Origin: an uncultured Prevotella sp.
Lineage (GTDB): Bacteria; Bacteroidota; Bacteroidia; Bacteroidales; Bacteroidaceae
Assembly (NCBI GenBank): GCA_900551055.1
Contig: URUK01000002.1
Location: forward strand, 62,001 to 126,000
DNA: 64,000 nucleotides
Direction: 5' to 3'
In this document: piece after piece, positions 8,542-17,717 of the stretch
How positions within the stretch are numbered: the first letter of the stretch is position 1
How the letters are laid out: every line of letters begins with the position of its first letter
The notes under the pieces: generated by a model
What the model was told of the DNA's origin: nothing
The model's database searches: none
Seen by the model: only the letters and a program-made list of their open reading frames with translations
Made by a program: the position numbers and the translations under genes

Positions 8542-8785
8542 GTTTTTTTATGACGTTCCCATCAAGCCAGTTCTGTATGTCAGGTACATGCCTTTATGCC
8601 TTTTTCAAGCAAGAATTTACTTGGCCGACACAATCGTTCAGTCTGTTAAAATTAGACAAACACGTGTTTAATAAATACAAACTTGCCACTTTGTTGTCAT
8701 GTTTAACCGTGCTGAAACGTATATTTGTCATACCTCAAAAACAAATTTCAGTTATGGGAAAGAGCGTTTGTAGATAGACAAGTAG
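8542..8785. other. Intergenic stretch, no gene recognised
   Basis: The stretch is AT-rich and has no convincing frame on either strand. It leads into the truncated reading frame at 8786. Confidence 0.4.
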
Positions 8786-8965
8786 AAGTGCAAGCCGGAG
8801 CAATGCGTCTTCGCCGGCGACGGGTTCATATATTGGTCGTACCAGAGCCACACGCCCGACGAAATAAAACTGAACGACTGCGGCGAGACGTACACATACA
8901 AATGCACGCAAAAAGGCACGCCCGGCCTGATTGAATGGATAAAGTATAAACCACAGAATAAGTGA
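8786..8965 (+). pseudogene. Possible 3' remnant of an unknown gene
   Basis: A frame of about 59 codons is open from a TAG (8783-8785) to a TGA (8963-8965) and has no start codon near its beginning. The peptide is coding-like, with GDGFIYWSYQSHTPDE, LNDCGETYTYKCTQKG and a basic end. It resembles the C-terminus of a small secreted or lipoprotein type, but I do not recognise the family. Its stop lies at the edge of the palindrome that follows. The lack of a start suggests a deletion or recombination relic. It could also be chance. Confidence 0.35.
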
Positions 8966-9052
8966 AGAACGAAGAACGAAGAGTCAAGGATTCATGTGCT
9001 TGGACAATTTGCAGGCATTTGAATCCTTGACTCTTCGTTCTTCGTTCTCCAC
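8964..9052. repeat. Class B palindrome (GAAGAACGAAGA words)
   Basis: The left arm (GTGAAGAACGAAGAACGAAG, then AGTCAAGGATTC) matches the right arm in reverse complement almost perfectly and surrounds a short spacer near 8993-9020. The right arm touches the hutI stop codon. A relative with similar words lies inside mfd at 23772-23876. Confidence 0.85.
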
Positions 9053-10291
9053 TCAATCCACTTCCTTGCCCTTAATGAACACGCGGCGGACAATGGGCGA
9101 CGTGTAGGCGTAAGGAATGTAATCGACCGACGGTATAGGCTCGGTAATGAAGAAGTTTGCCACCTTGCCCGGAGCTATTGAGCCGTAGTCGCCGCTCAAA
9201 CCCATTGCATACGCGGCGTTGATTGTAGCCGCATTGATGGCTTCGGCTGGCAAAAGGCGCATCTTGATGCAGGCCAACGACACTACAAACTTCATATCGC
9301 CGGAGGGTGTAGAGCCGGGGTTGTAGTCGCTGGCGACGGCAACTCCCAGTCCGGCGTCAATCATCTTGCGCGCCGGAGCGTATGGCATGTTCAGGAAAAA
9401 CGACGTGCCCGGCAGCACGGTGGGCATCGTTCCGCTGTTCTTCAATATGTCAAACTCCGTCTCGGGCATGTTCTCCAGATGGTCAACCGACAGCGCGCCG
9501 TGCTTCACCGCGACAGGAAGTCCGCCCGTGGCGGCCAGCTCGTCAACGTGGATTTTCGGCTTCAGTCCCCACTTGGCGGCGGCTTCGAGTATGCGGTCGG
9601 TGTCCTCCGGCGTAAAGAAACCTTCGTCGCAAAACACGTCTACATAGTCGGCCAGACGCTCGCGGCCCACCTCTGGCAGCATCTCCGATATTATAAGGTT
9701 TACATATTCGTCGTGACCGTACTGCCGTCCGACGGCGTGCGCACCGAGGAATGTAGACACAACGCGCATCGGCACGCTCTCTTTTATGCGGCGGATGACG
9801 CGGAGCATCTTCATCTCGTCTGCCGTATTGAGTCCGTAGCCGCTCTTGATTTCTACGCAGCCGGTGCCCTTTCGCATTATTTCCTCTGCCCGGCGCATGG
9901 CCTGACGGTAAAGTTCGTCCTCCGAAATGGAGTGCAGCAGGTCGGCGGAATTGAGTATGCCGCCGCCACGGCGGGCTATCTCGGCATAGCTCAAGCCCAT
10001 TATCTTGTCAACAAACTCGCCCTCGCGGCTGCCTGCATAGACTATGTGAGTGTGAGGGTCGCACCACGACGGAAGCACCGTTCCGCCCTGCGCGTCGACC
10101 GTTTCATCGGCCGCAATGCCGCAGGAAGGCATGTCCTGCATCCTGCCGAACGCCGAAAACCTGCCGTCTTCGACAAGAAGCCACGCTCCGTCAAGCGTTC
10201 CGAGGCTCTTCATCCCAGCCCCTTGCAGGCGCGGTTTATCCCCACCGGAAATGCCGGCAAGAGTCTTTATGTTAGTTACAAGCAGGCGCAT
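9053..10291 (-). CDS. hutI: Imidazolonepropionase
   Basis: HutI hydrolyses 4-imidazolone-5-propionate to N-formimino-glutamate in histidine breakdown. It is a zinc amidohydrolase. The metal site is DPHTHIVYAGSREGEF near the N-terminus. Later come KIHVDELA and SVDHLENM, and VASDYNPGSTPS carries the catalytic aspartate. The length of about 412 residues is usual. I chose the ATG at 10291 over the one at 10300 because MRLLVTNIKTL fits the family start. Its start overlaps the end of hutH by about 20 bp, so translation is probably coupled. It is the last gene of the operon. Confidence 0.95.
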   Translation of the reverse strand: MRLLVTNIKTLAGISGGDKPRLQGAGMKSLGTLDGAWLLVEDGRFSAFGRMQDMPSCGIAADETVDAQGGTVLPSWCDPHTHIVYAGSREGEFVDKIMGLSYAEIARRGGGILNSADLLHSISEDELYRQAMRRAEEIMRKGTGCVEIKSGYGLNTADEMKMLRVIRRIKESVPMRVVSTFLGAHAVGRQYGHDEYVNLIISEMLPEVGRERLADYVDVFCDEGFFTPEDTDRILEAAAKWGLKPKIHVDELAATGGLPVAVKHGALSVDHLENMPETEFDILKNSGTMPTVLPGTSFFLNMPYAPARKMIDAGLGVAVASDYNPGSTPSGDMKFVVSLACIKMRLLPAEAINAATINAAYAMGLSGDYGSIAPGKVANFFITEPIPSVDYIPYAYTSPIVRRVFIKGKEVD

Positions 10292-11768
10292 TGTTCTCAA
10301 GGAAGTCTATTGAATGCTTTATGTAAGGGTACATCACCTCGTCGTTGACGATGAACGGCACCACCTCGCGATAAGCTTTGAACACGCGCTGGATGGCCGG
10401 TGACGACTTCAACGGGCGGCGGAACTCCAACGCCTGGGCGGCGTTGAACAGTTCGATGGCGAGCACGCGCTGCGTGTTGAGCACCACCTTATATAATTTA
10501 ATGGCGGCGTTGGCACCCATGCTAACATGGTCTTCCTGTCCTTGGCTTGACGGGATGCTGTCAACCGACGACGGAGTGCAGAGGCTCTTGTTGAGACTTA
10601 CAACGGAAGCCGCCGTATATTGCGTTATCATAAAGCCGCTGTTGACACCCGGATTGGCTACGAGGAAGCTGGGAAGGCCGCGCGTTCCCGACACAAGCTT
10701 GTATATCCTGCGCTCCGAAATGTTGGCAAGCTCGCTTACGGCGATAGCCAGGAAGTCCATCGGCAGCGCAATCGGTTCGCCGTGGAAGTTGCCGGCTGAT
10801 ATTATAAGGTCGTCGTCGGGGCATACGGTAGGGTTGTCCGTGGCAGAGTTTATCTCCGTGTCGATAACCGAACGGACGTAGTCCAGCGTGTCCTTCATCG
10901 CACCGTGAACCTGCGGAATGCAGCGGAAAGAGTACGGGTCTTGCACGTATGACTTCGGCTTCTCCACAATCTCGCTGCCTTCAAGCAGCTCACGCATGCG
11001 CCGCGCCGTATCAACCTGCCCCTTGTGGGGACGAACCTGATGCACGGCATCGGTAAACGGCTCAACAAGTCCGCAGTAAGCATCGAGCGACATGGCTGCG
11101 ATAACATCGGCCCAGTCGCTCAACCGTTGGCTGTTCAATATCGCCCAGACGGCAAAGGCGCTCATGTTCTGCGTTCCGTTGAGCAGGGCAAGCCCCTCCT
11201 TGGACGCCAGTTGGATTGGCTTCCAGCCGTTTTTCCTAAGCACTTCGGCGCCCGTCATGACCTTGCCTTTATACTCCGCCTCGCCCAATCCGACAAGAGG
11301 CAATGACATGTGAGCCAGCGGAACGAGGTCGCCCGATGCCCCAAGAGAGCCCTGCATGTAAACAACAGGGTAAACACCGTTGTTGAAGAAATCGACAAGA
11401 CGCTCCACTGTGTCGAGCTTGCAGCCTGAATATCCGTAGCTTAAAGACTGTATTTTCAGAAGCATCATTATCTTTACAATCTCGTTTGGCACACGGTCGC
11501 CAGTGCCACAGGCATGCGACATCATCAGGTTTATTTGCAACTGGGCAAGATGGTCTTTACCGATTGACACGTTACAGAGCGACCCGAAACCAGTCGTAAC
11601 GCCGTAAATGGGAGTCTCCGTCTCAGCTATCTTCTTGTCAAGATATTCCCGGCAGCACACAATTCGTTGCTTGGCATCGTCGCTCAGCTTGATTTTGTAG
11701 CCGTTCCTGATAATCTCTCCGATGCGCTCGATTGTCAAGTGCTCGGCTGATATTTGGTGAATATTCAT
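10272..11768 (-). CDS. hutH: Histidine ammonia-lyase
   Basis: HutH removes ammonia from L-histidine to give trans-urocanate. The Ala-Ser-Gly triad that cyclises to the MIO electrophile is at about residues 144-146 in GSLGASGDLVPLAHM. GVTTGFGSL (catalytic Tyr region) and GNFHGEPIALPMDF are also present. The 498-residue length is normal. It is the third gene of the hut operon and overlaps hutI. A class B palindrome separates it from hutU. Confidence 0.97.
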   Translation of the reverse strand: MNIHQISAEHLTIERIGEIIRNGYKIKLSDDAKQRIVCCREYLDKKIAETETPIYGVTTGFGSLCNVSIGKDHLAQLQINLMMSHACGTGDRVPNEIVKIMMLLKIQSLSYGYSGCKLDTVERLVDFFNNGVYPVVYMQGSLGASGDLVPLAHMSLPLVGLGEAEYKGKVMTGAEVLRKNGWKPIQLASKEGLALLNGTQNMSAFAVWAILNSQRLSDWADVIAAMSLDAYCGLVEPFTDAVHQVRPHKGQVDTARRMRELLEGSEIVEKPKSYVQDPYSFRCIPQVHGAMKDTLDYVRSVIDTEINSATDNPTVCPDDDLIISAGNFHGEPIALPMDFLAIAVSELANISERRIYKLVSGTRGLPSFLVANPGVNSGFMITQYTAASVVSLNKSLCTPSSVDSIPSSQGQEDHVSMGANAAIKLYKVVLNTQRVLAIELFNAAQALEFRRPLKSSPAIQRVFKAYREVVPFIVNDEVMYPYIKHSIDFLENNAPACN

Positions 11769-11783
11769 TCTTTTATTGTCTTT

Positions 11784-11910
11784 TAGAAGTTAAAGTAGTT
11801 AAAGAAGTTATCGTTCGCTACGCTCACTAAGAAGTTAAAGCCATTACTCTTGCCGGTTTTTCCTCCGTCTGCAAAGCATTTGGCTTTAACTTCTATAACT
11901 TCTATTCATT
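11784..11910. repeat. Class B/C palindrome between hutU and hutH
   Basis: Words of the type GAAGTTAAAG and TTTAACTTCT flank a spacer. The inner part TCGTTCGCTACGCTCACTAAG matches the family C core in reverse sense (see 16608 and 23180). GCAAAGCATTTGGCTTTAAC marks the right boundary. It lies inside a predicted operon, so it may modulate read-through. Confidence 0.8.
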
Positions 11911-13923
11911 CTATAAATTCTCCAAGATGGAGTCATCTACCATGTTAGGCATTGTCACCTTAAGCCCCGGAGTGCGCTCCATCTCGCGCACGATGCTGTG
12001 CATCGAGCCTTCGTTGCGCGCCCAGCTGCGGCGTGCTATGCCGTTGTTCACATCCCAGAAAAGCATCTCACGGATGTGGCGGGCACTGTCTTCACCGCCG
12101 TCTATCACCATTCCGAAGCCGCCGTTGATGACTTCTCCCCAGCCGACTCCGCCTCCATTGTGCAGCGAAACCCACGTTGCGCCACGGAAAGAGTCGCCTA
12201 TCACGTTCTGCACTGCCATGTCGGCGCAGAACTGCGAGCCGTCGTATATGTTGCTGGTCTCGCGGAACGGCGAGTCGGTTCCTGACACATCATGGTGGTC
12301 GCGGCCAAGAACAACGGGACGAGTGATTTCCCCTCGTTTGATAGCTTCATTGAAAGCGAGGGCTATCTTGGTGCGTCCCTCGGCGTCGGCGTACAGGATT
12401 CGTGCCTGCGAACCTACCACAAGGTGGTTTCGTCCGGCCTCTTTTATCCAGTGGATGTTGTCGTCCATCTGGCCTATTATCTCTTCTGGCGCGGTCTTTC
12501 TGATTTCCTCCAGTACTTCGGCTGCTATGCGGTCAGTAGCCGCGAGGTCGTCAGGATTGCCAGAAGTGCAGACCCAACGGAACGGGCCGAAGCCGTAATC
12601 AAAGAACATCGGGCCCATGATGTCCTGCACGTATGACGGATAACGGAACCTGCCGTCAGGCAACATGATGTCCGCTCCGGCACGTTCTGACTGAAGGAGG
12701 AAGGCGTTTCCGTAGTCGAAGAAGTACATGCCGCGCTCCGTCAGCTTGTTGATTGCTGCCACTTGGCGGCGCAATGAAGCCTGCACACGGTTGCGGAACT
12801 CGTCCGGGTCGTCGGCCATCATCTTCTTTGACTCGTCCAACGACATGCCGACAGGATAGTAACCGCCTGCCCACGGGTTGTGAAGCGAGGTCTGGTCGCT
12901 GCCCAAATCCACCTTAATGTCTTCCTCGGCGAGGCGCTCCCACAGGTCAACCACATTGCCGACATAAGCCATCGACACCGTCCTACGCTCCTCAACGGCC
13001 TTGCGTACGGAAGGAATAAGCTCGTCAAGGCTGGTATGCAGCTCGTCAACCCATCCCTGGTCGTAACGCTTCTGCGCTGCAAGCGGATTGATTTCGGCCA
13101 CCACACTGACAACTCCAGCTATGTTTCCGGCCTTAGGCTGTGCGCCCGACATGCCGCCAAGACCCGACGACACGAACAGCATTCCATGTATATCCTTGCG
13201 TCCGGGCTGCTTTTTGAGCTGCATGCGGGCGGCGTTCATCACGGTGATTGTCGTGCCGTGGACTATTCCCTGCGGCCCGATGTACATGTAAGAGCCGGCT
13301 GTCATCTGGCCGTATTGGCTCACACCGAGGGCGTTCATGCGCTCCCAGTCGTCGGGCTTGGAGTAGTTTGGTATCACCATACCGTTGGTTACGACAACCC
13401 GAGGAGCGTTCTTATGCGACGGGAAGAGGCCGAGCGGATGGCCGGAATACATCACAAGGGTCTGCTCGTCGGTCATTTCGCTTAGGTATTTCATCGTCAG
13501 CCGGTACTGCGCCCAGTTCTGGAAGATGGCTCCGTTGCCGCCGTATATGATGAGTTCGTGCGGATGTTGCGCCACGGCAGGGTTCAGGTTGTTCTGTATC
13601 ATCAGCATAATTGCCGCCGCCTGAAGCGACTTGTGCGGATATTCGTCAATCGGACGTGCATACATCTCATACTTCGGGCGGAAGCGGTACATGTAAATGC
13701 GGCCGTATTTCTCCAGCTCTTCAACGAACTCCGGCGCCAGCGTGGCGTGAAACTTCTTTGGGAAATACCTCAAGGCGTTGCGCAACGCCAGTTTCTTTTC
13801 TTCCTTTGTAAGTATGTCCTTGCGCTTGGGCGCATGGTTGATGGCGGTGTCGTATGGCATCGGCTCGGGCAACACGTCGGGTATTCCGGCGCGTATGTCA
13901 ATAGCAAATTCTTCTTTTGTCAT
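11911..13923 (-). CDS. hutU: Urocanate hydratase
   Basis: Urocanase adds water to urocanate to give 4-imidazolone-5-propionate using tightly bound NAD+. YGGNGAIFQNWAQYRL, YSGHPLGLFPSH and SSGLGGMSGAQPKAG are family signatures. The protein is about 669 residues, the longer form found in Bacteroidetes, compared with about 555 in proteobacteria. I chose the ATG at 13923 (MTKEEFAIDIRAG) instead of an in-frame one at 13971, because the extra codons lie in the flanking repeat. It is the second gene of the operon. Confidence 0.95.
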   Translation of the reverse strand: MTKEEFAIDIRAGIPDVLPEPMPYDTAINHAPKRKDILTKEEKKLALRNALRYFPKKFHATLAPEFVEELEKYGRIYMYRFRPKYEMYARPIDEYPHKSLQAAAIMLMIQNNLNPAVAQHPHELIIYGGNGAIFQNWAQYRLTMKYLSEMTDEQTLVMYSGHPLGLFPSHKNAPRVVVTNGMVIPNYSKPDDWERMNALGVSQYGQMTAGSYMYIGPQGIVHGTTITVMNAARMQLKKQPGRKDIHGMLFVSSGLGGMSGAQPKAGNIAGVVSVVAEINPLAAQKRYDQGWVDELHTSLDELIPSVRKAVEERRTVSMAYVGNVVDLWERLAEEDIKVDLGSDQTSLHNPWAGGYYPVGMSLDESKKMMADDPDEFRNRVQASLRRQVAAINKLTERGMYFFDYGNAFLLQSERAGADIMLPDGRFRYPSYVQDIMGPMFFDYGFGPFRWVCTSGNPDDLAATDRIAAEVLEEIRKTAPEEIIGQMDDNIHWIKEAGRNHLVVGSQARILYADAEGRTKIALAFNEAIKRGEITRPVVLGRDHHDVSGTDSPFRETSNIYDGSQFCADMAVQNVIGDSFRGATWVSLHNGGGVGWGEVINGGFGMVIDGGEDSARHIREMLFWDVNNGIARRSWARNEGSMHSIVREMERTPGLKVTMPNMVDDSILENL

Positions 13924-13934
13924 TGTATTTTGAT

Positions 13935-14082
13935 TTTTGTAGTTAAAGGAGTTAAAGTAGTTAGCGCTCACTTCGTTCGCTAAGTAGTTAAAGTCATTAC
14001 CCTTGTGTGGTGTCGTCTTGTCATCACCTGCAAAGGTATTGACTTTAACTACTTTGACTACTCTAACTACTTTAACTACTTG
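13935..14082. repeat. Class B/C palindrome between ftcD and hutU
   Basis: Left words GTTAAAGGAGTTAAAG match the right TTTAACTACTTTGACTACT in reverse complement. The inside carries the family C core GCGCTCACTTCGTTCGCTAAG. The boundary GCAAAGGTATTGACTTTAAC is like that of 11784-11910. A smaller word pair (TTATGAATTATGAATTA) follows at the ftcD stop. Confidence 0.8.
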
Positions 14083-15798
14083 TTATGAATTATGAATTAC
14101 CTTTTCTACAATCTCCATTATCTCGCGTTCAGCCTTGTCGGCATCCGCCATCAGGTTGTCGGCCTCGTTGATAAGGGCTTCGGCCTGTGCATTGTCTTTC
14201 AAAGAAGAGGCGTTTATCTTGACGTTAAGCCCGGCACCGAGCACAGCCGCGCGTGCGGCAAGTGCGCCTACGCCTGCGTCTGACACGCTGTTGGAATTGC
14301 CCGTCTCGGCCATCGCCTTGCAGATTTCAAACGCCTTGAACGATGTTTTCATTGTTTCCAGCGGCACTTTGGCGGCAAACAATGTAGCTTTTTGTATGGC
14401 CTCGGAGCGCAGACGCTTGTCTTCTTCAGTGTTCTTAGGCATGCCGAAGGCGGCCATTATGCGGTTAAAGGCTTCAGTGTCTTCATCGACGAGGTGTAAC
14501 AGCTCCTCTTCAAGCTTCACACCTCTGTCTGCATAGCGGCTGAACTCTTCCCAGCGGTCGTCCCATCCGGGCTTGTGGGCGGAAAGGTTGGCCACCATCG
14601 TGCCGAGCGCAGCACCCAAAGCACCCATGTAAGCGGCCACCGAACCGCCGCCGGGAGCCGGCGACTCGCGCAGCGTTTCGTCGGCAAAGCCCTTCACAGT
14701 GAGTGCCGTCAGCTTGTCCTGTGCGGCGTTTCCGGCATCGAGCATGTACTCGATTACCTTCTCTTCGGGCACGAAAGGACGCAGGTCGTCAAGCCCCATC
14801 GACTTTATCGCGATGTTCAGTATGTCTTCTTTCGGCATGCCGGTGGAACGATGTTGCTTGCGGAGAAAATACTTTCCAGCGTCAATCAGGGCGCGTTCGG
14901 GCACCAAACCGACTATCTCCGTGCCTGTAACGCGCATGCCGCGAGCCTGCACCGCGCGGCTTACCTCGTCGAAAGCAACGTGCAACGGAGTGGCGTTGAT
15001 GTCGGTGATGTTCATCGACACCTGGGCGATACCGTACTCCTTGATATACCATCCGATGGCTTTCGTACCCTTGAGCGTGCCCGGACGCATCACGGGACGG
15101 CCGTTCCCGTCGCGCTTGATTTCGCCCGTTATGGGGTTGCCGATACGCTCCGGACGGCCTTTTTCGCGAACGTCGAAGGCCACGGCGTTAGCCCTTCGCG
15201 TTGACGTTGTATTGAGATTGAAGTTCACGGCGATAAGGAAATCGCGCGCGCCGACAGCCGTACAGCCTGTACGCGCCACGCCCTCGTCGAACGGACGTGC
15301 ACCGAAGTCGGGCTGCTCTGCGGCATCGGCCATCCTTTCTGGCAACGCCTCGTATTCGCCCTTGCGGCAAACGGCAAGGTTGCGGCGTTCCGGCTTCAGC
15401 GCGGCAGCCTCGTAGCAATAGCACGGTATGCCAGCCTCCGCGGCTATGCGCTCCGCCAGTTTGCGCGCCAAAGCGGCACACTCTTCAAGCGTTATGCCGC
15501 TTACCGGCACGAGCGGCAGCACGTCTGTCGCGCCCATACGCGGATGCGCGCCGTGGTGACGGCGCATGTCTATCACCTCGCCGGCCTTCTTCACCGCCCT
15601 GAAAGCCGCCTCTACAACTGCCTCGGGACTGCCGACGAAAGTTACGACGGTGCGGTTTGTGGCCTCGCCCGGGTCAACGTCAAGCAGCTTTACGCCGTCC
15701 GACGCCTCTATTACGTCTGTGATTTGCTTGATTACCGCCTTGTCGCGTCCCTCGCTGAAGTTGGGCACGCACTCAACAATCTGCCTTGTCTTTACCAT
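14083..15798 (-). CDS. ftcD: Bifunctional glutamate formimidoyltransferase / formimidoyl-THF cyclodeaminase
   Basis: The N-terminal formiminotransferase domain (about residues 1-330) starts with QIVECVPNFSEGRD and moves the formimino group from formiminoglutamate to tetrahydrofolate. The C-terminal cyclodeaminase domain (about 370-571) contains SPAPGGGSVAAYMGALGAALG and makes methenyl-THF plus ammonia. With hutH, hutU and hutI it completes histidine to glutamate with one-carbon salvage. I chose the ATG at 15798 because the promoter at 15897-15904 lies inside the longer open frame that reaches 15948. It is the first gene of the operon. Confidence 0.95.
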   Translation of the reverse strand: MVKTRQIVECVPNFSEGRDKAVIKQITDVIEASDGVKLLDVDPGEATNRTVVTFVGSPEAVVEAAFRAVKKAGEVIDMRRHHGAHPRMGATDVLPLVPVSGITLEECAALARKLAERIAAEAGIPCYCYEAAALKPERRNLAVCRKGEYEALPERMADAAEQPDFGARPFDEGVARTGCTAVGARDFLIAVNFNLNTTSTRRANAVAFDVREKGRPERIGNPITGEIKRDGNGRPVMRPGTLKGTKAIGWYIKEYGIAQVSMNITDINATPLHVAFDEVSRAVQARGMRVTGTEIVGLVPERALIDAGKYFLRKQHRSTGMPKEDILNIAIKSMGLDDLRPFVPEEKVIEYMLDAGNAAQDKLTALTVKGFADETLRESPAPGGGSVAAYMGALGAALGTMVANLSAHKPGWDDRWEEFSRYADRGVKLEEELLHLVDEDTEAFNRIMAAFGMPKNTEEDKRLRSEAIQKATLFAAKVPLETMKTSFKAFEICKAMAETGNSNSVSDAGVGALAARAAVLGAGLNVKINASSLKDNAQAEALINEADNLMADADKAEREIMEIVEKVIHNS

Positions 15799-15840
15799 AG
15801 CATCAAATCTAATTACTGTCAACCTAAAACCTAACGGAGC

Positions 15841-15927
15841 GCGCAGGCGCGGCATAAGCCATGCAAACGCCCGCCCGCGCAGCCTCCTACAACTTGCAAA
15901 GATAGTGCATTTGCACCATAACAGCAA
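15841..15927 (-). promoter_or_regulatory. hut operon promoter and GC-rich leader hairpin
   Basis: TATCTTTG (15904-15897, minus) is preceded after 20 bp by TTG (15927-15925). The leader of about 90 nt contains a hairpin with 9-bp arms at 15872-15880 and 15841-15849 (one wobble) in an otherwise AT-rich spacer. This could be a site of attenuation or an operator. No hut regulator gene is nearby. Confidence 0.65.
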
Positions 15928-15929
15928 GA

Positions 15930-16270
15930 AAAAGCAAGTATTTTTCAAGCGCCTTTTTATACATAATGAAAGCCACGCGCCGTATTTTTAACACTGTCAA
16001 AGCACGCATCTGGCCGCATCACGACGACATGCTGCACCGTAACTACCAAAAAGTAATCTTGCGGCAGGGCTTCAACTACCGGATAAGGCGGCACGAGGAA
16101 AGTGTCAAGATGAAATGTCTGCAATGCCGAAATCCTGCAAAATGTTACATCTGAAATGTACTCCTCAACCTGCAAAATAGAAAAACGAGAAGCCGTATAG
16201 CAGCCAAAAATACGGCAACACGCACCCTAACGGGTATAACCCGACAGCAAAAAGCAACGCCGCCGACCAT
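15930..16270. other. Intergenic stretch, no supported gene
   Basis: A 62-codon frame from 15966 to 16154 exists on the plus strand, but its composition is not persuasive and no promoter lies before it. Nothing else was recognised. Confidence 0.4.
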
Positions 16271-16274
16271 CAAA

Positions 16275-16400
16275 AAGGCCTCAAAACGCCGTTTTCGAGG
16301 CCATGAAATACGGCGTTTGACGGTGTAAAAGGTTACCTTTTGCTTTCCAAAAGGCCACCTTTCGCACCGCCAAACGCCGCATTCCGCTGCACAAAACGAC
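16275..16400 (+). repeat. Class A 22-bp mosaic repeat, copy 3 (degenerate)
   Basis: It holds a hairpin of GGCCTC...GAGGCC with AAACGCCGTTTT, then AAAGGTTACCTTTTG and AAAGGCCACCTTT units. No clear tail follows. It is the most decayed copy. Confidence 0.65.
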
Positions 16401-16607
16401 ACAAGACACGCGCAAGCCGCTGGCATACAGCCTTTTGACTTTGCACACTTCACACGGCGTTATTTGCGTCCAAACGTCCTGATTTTTCAAATAACGCCGT
16501 ATGAAAGCGTCAAGGGAAATCAATGTGTAAGCAAAAACCGCAGTTAGGTTGACAAGTGCGCTTCATTAATATAATAACCCATCGCCCCATCAGACACACC
16601 CAACAAG

Positions 16608-16830
16608 GCATTTGGCTTTAACTCCTAACGGAGCGAAGCGGAGTGATACCCCCTTTAATTTCTTTAACTTCACCCCACACGCCACAACCAACAAAGGTAA
16701 TGGCTTTAACTCCTAACGAAGCGAAGCGGAGTGATAACTTCTTTAACTCCTTTAACTCCTGTGAATATTCGCTGAGCGAATATTCACCAATTTCTTTTGC
16801 ATTGCGCTCGGTTTGCATTATCTTTGCAAC
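16608..16830 (+). repeat. Family C element with promoter, upstream of divIC
   Basis: Two direct copies of GGCTTTAACTCCTAACG followed by (A/G)GAGCGAAGCGGAGTGAT begin at about 16614 and 16702. Words of TTTAACTCC and an inverted repeat GTGAATATTCGC/GCGAATATTCAC follow. The end is a promoter-bearing block beginning TTTTGCATTGC. A second copy of the whole arrangement lies before mfd. Confidence 0.85.
16796..16826 (+). promoter_or_regulatory. Promoter of the divIC operon
   Basis: TTTG (16796-16799), 19 bp, TATCTTTG (16819-16826). The start codon is 22 bp downstream. It shares its spacer almost exactly with the mfd promoter, so both appear to come from one repeated element. Confidence 0.8.
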
Positions 16831-16847
16831 CAAAAACACCGCGATAC

Positions 16848-17183
16848 ATGAACCGGCAATATACATTCTTACGATTTGTCAGCCGCAGGAAATACCTCAT
16901 CGTATCTGTACTCGGGATTGTGATAATCGGCTTCGTAGGCGAAAACAGCATCCTCAAGCACGTGCAGAACCGCATGCTCGTGCGCGAAATGAAGGCCGAA
17001 ATCGAAGCCTACAACACCCAATACGAAAAAGACGAGCATACGCTCAAGGAACTGCAACGCAACCCCAAGGCCATAAGGAAAATCGCACGGGAACAATATT
17101 TCATGAAAGCTGACGACGAAGACATCTTCGTCCTAAGCGACGACAACAAACAACAGGAAAGCAAAAATGAAACAACTGAATAA
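16848..17183 (+). CDS. Septum formation initiator (DivIC/FtsB-like)
   Basis: The protein is small (about 111 residues) and bitopic. A basic N-terminus and one membrane segment (YLIVSVLGIVIIGFVG) come first. A heptad-rich coiled coil follows (about residues 40-75), then the conserved end KAIRKIAREQYFMKADDED, the usual FtsB/DivIC signature. It would act in the divisome between FtsL and FtsQ homologues. The ATG at 16848 follows the promoter, and an in-frame start at 16797 would overlap it. Its end overlaps the next gene by 17 bp, so the two are probably co-translated. Confidence 0.88.
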   Translation: MNRQYTFLRFVSRRKYLIVSVLGIVIIGFVGENSILKHVQNRMLVREMKAEIEAYNTQYEKDEHTLKELQRNPKAIRKIAREQYFMKADDEDIFVLSDDNKQQESKNETTE

Positions 17184-17607
17184 GGCGCAGGCCGTAACCA
17201 TGCTCATCGGGGCGTTCCTCATGGTTGTGGGCGCAGGCATCTACGTGTTCACGGCGAAAGCCTTTACTGCATGGCTGTTCGCCGTCGGAGCTGTGGCTTT
17301 CGCCGCAATGCAGCTGCAACAGACCTACGAGGGGCGCAACATAACAATAAAAAGGCTGCGCCGCATCATGTCAATCGGCGACGCCTTGTTCATTATCTCC
17401 GCCGCGCTGATGCTCGAAAACACATACAACGCGCTGCTGCCGCTCTTCGTCAACTATATTCCCAACGGCTATTACCACTACCTTACTTATATACACAACA
17501 ACTGGGTAGTGCTTCTGCTCATAGCCGCCATACTCGAAATATACACCACCCACCGCATATCAAGCGAGCTGAAGAAAGACGGCCAGCCCCCTGCAAGCCA
17601 GGCATAA
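17167..17607 (+). CDS. Small four-helix membrane protein, unknown function
   Basis: The protein has 146 residues with about four membrane segments, near residues 10-30, 33-50, 70-88 and 112-130. A basic loop follows helix 2 (RNITIKRLRRIMS). I recognise no catalytic motif. It overlaps the divIC-like gene, so a role at the cell envelope or in division is possible by context only. Confidence 0.75.
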   Translation: MKQLNKAQAVTMLIGAFLMVVGAGIYVFTAKAFTAWLFAVGAVAFAAMQLQQTYEGRNITIKRLRRIMSIGDALFIISAALMLENTYNALLPLFVNYIPNGYYHYLTYIHNNWVVLLLIAAILEIYTTHRISSELKKDGQPPASQA

Positions 17608-17686
17608 GGCGGCTAAAAAAACTATAAAAGACGGCACATTTGTTTTAAATTGCATAAAAAATTTTCCATACATCGGCAATAGGTTG

Positions 17687-17694
17687 TACTTTTG
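17687..17694 (+). promoter_or_regulatory. Minus-7 element of the lipoprotein-pyrC group
   Basis: TACTTTTG, a perfect TAnnTTTG, is 23 bp before the chosen start at 17718. No good TTTG was seen at the expected upstream spacing. Confidence 0.5.
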
Positions 17695-17717
17695 TGCCTG
17701 CATTACAATACTCATTT

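Noticed and set aside
15966..16154. 62-codon plus-strand frame after the hut promoter
   Set aside because: No promoter, no recognisable family and weak coding character, so it was left out.
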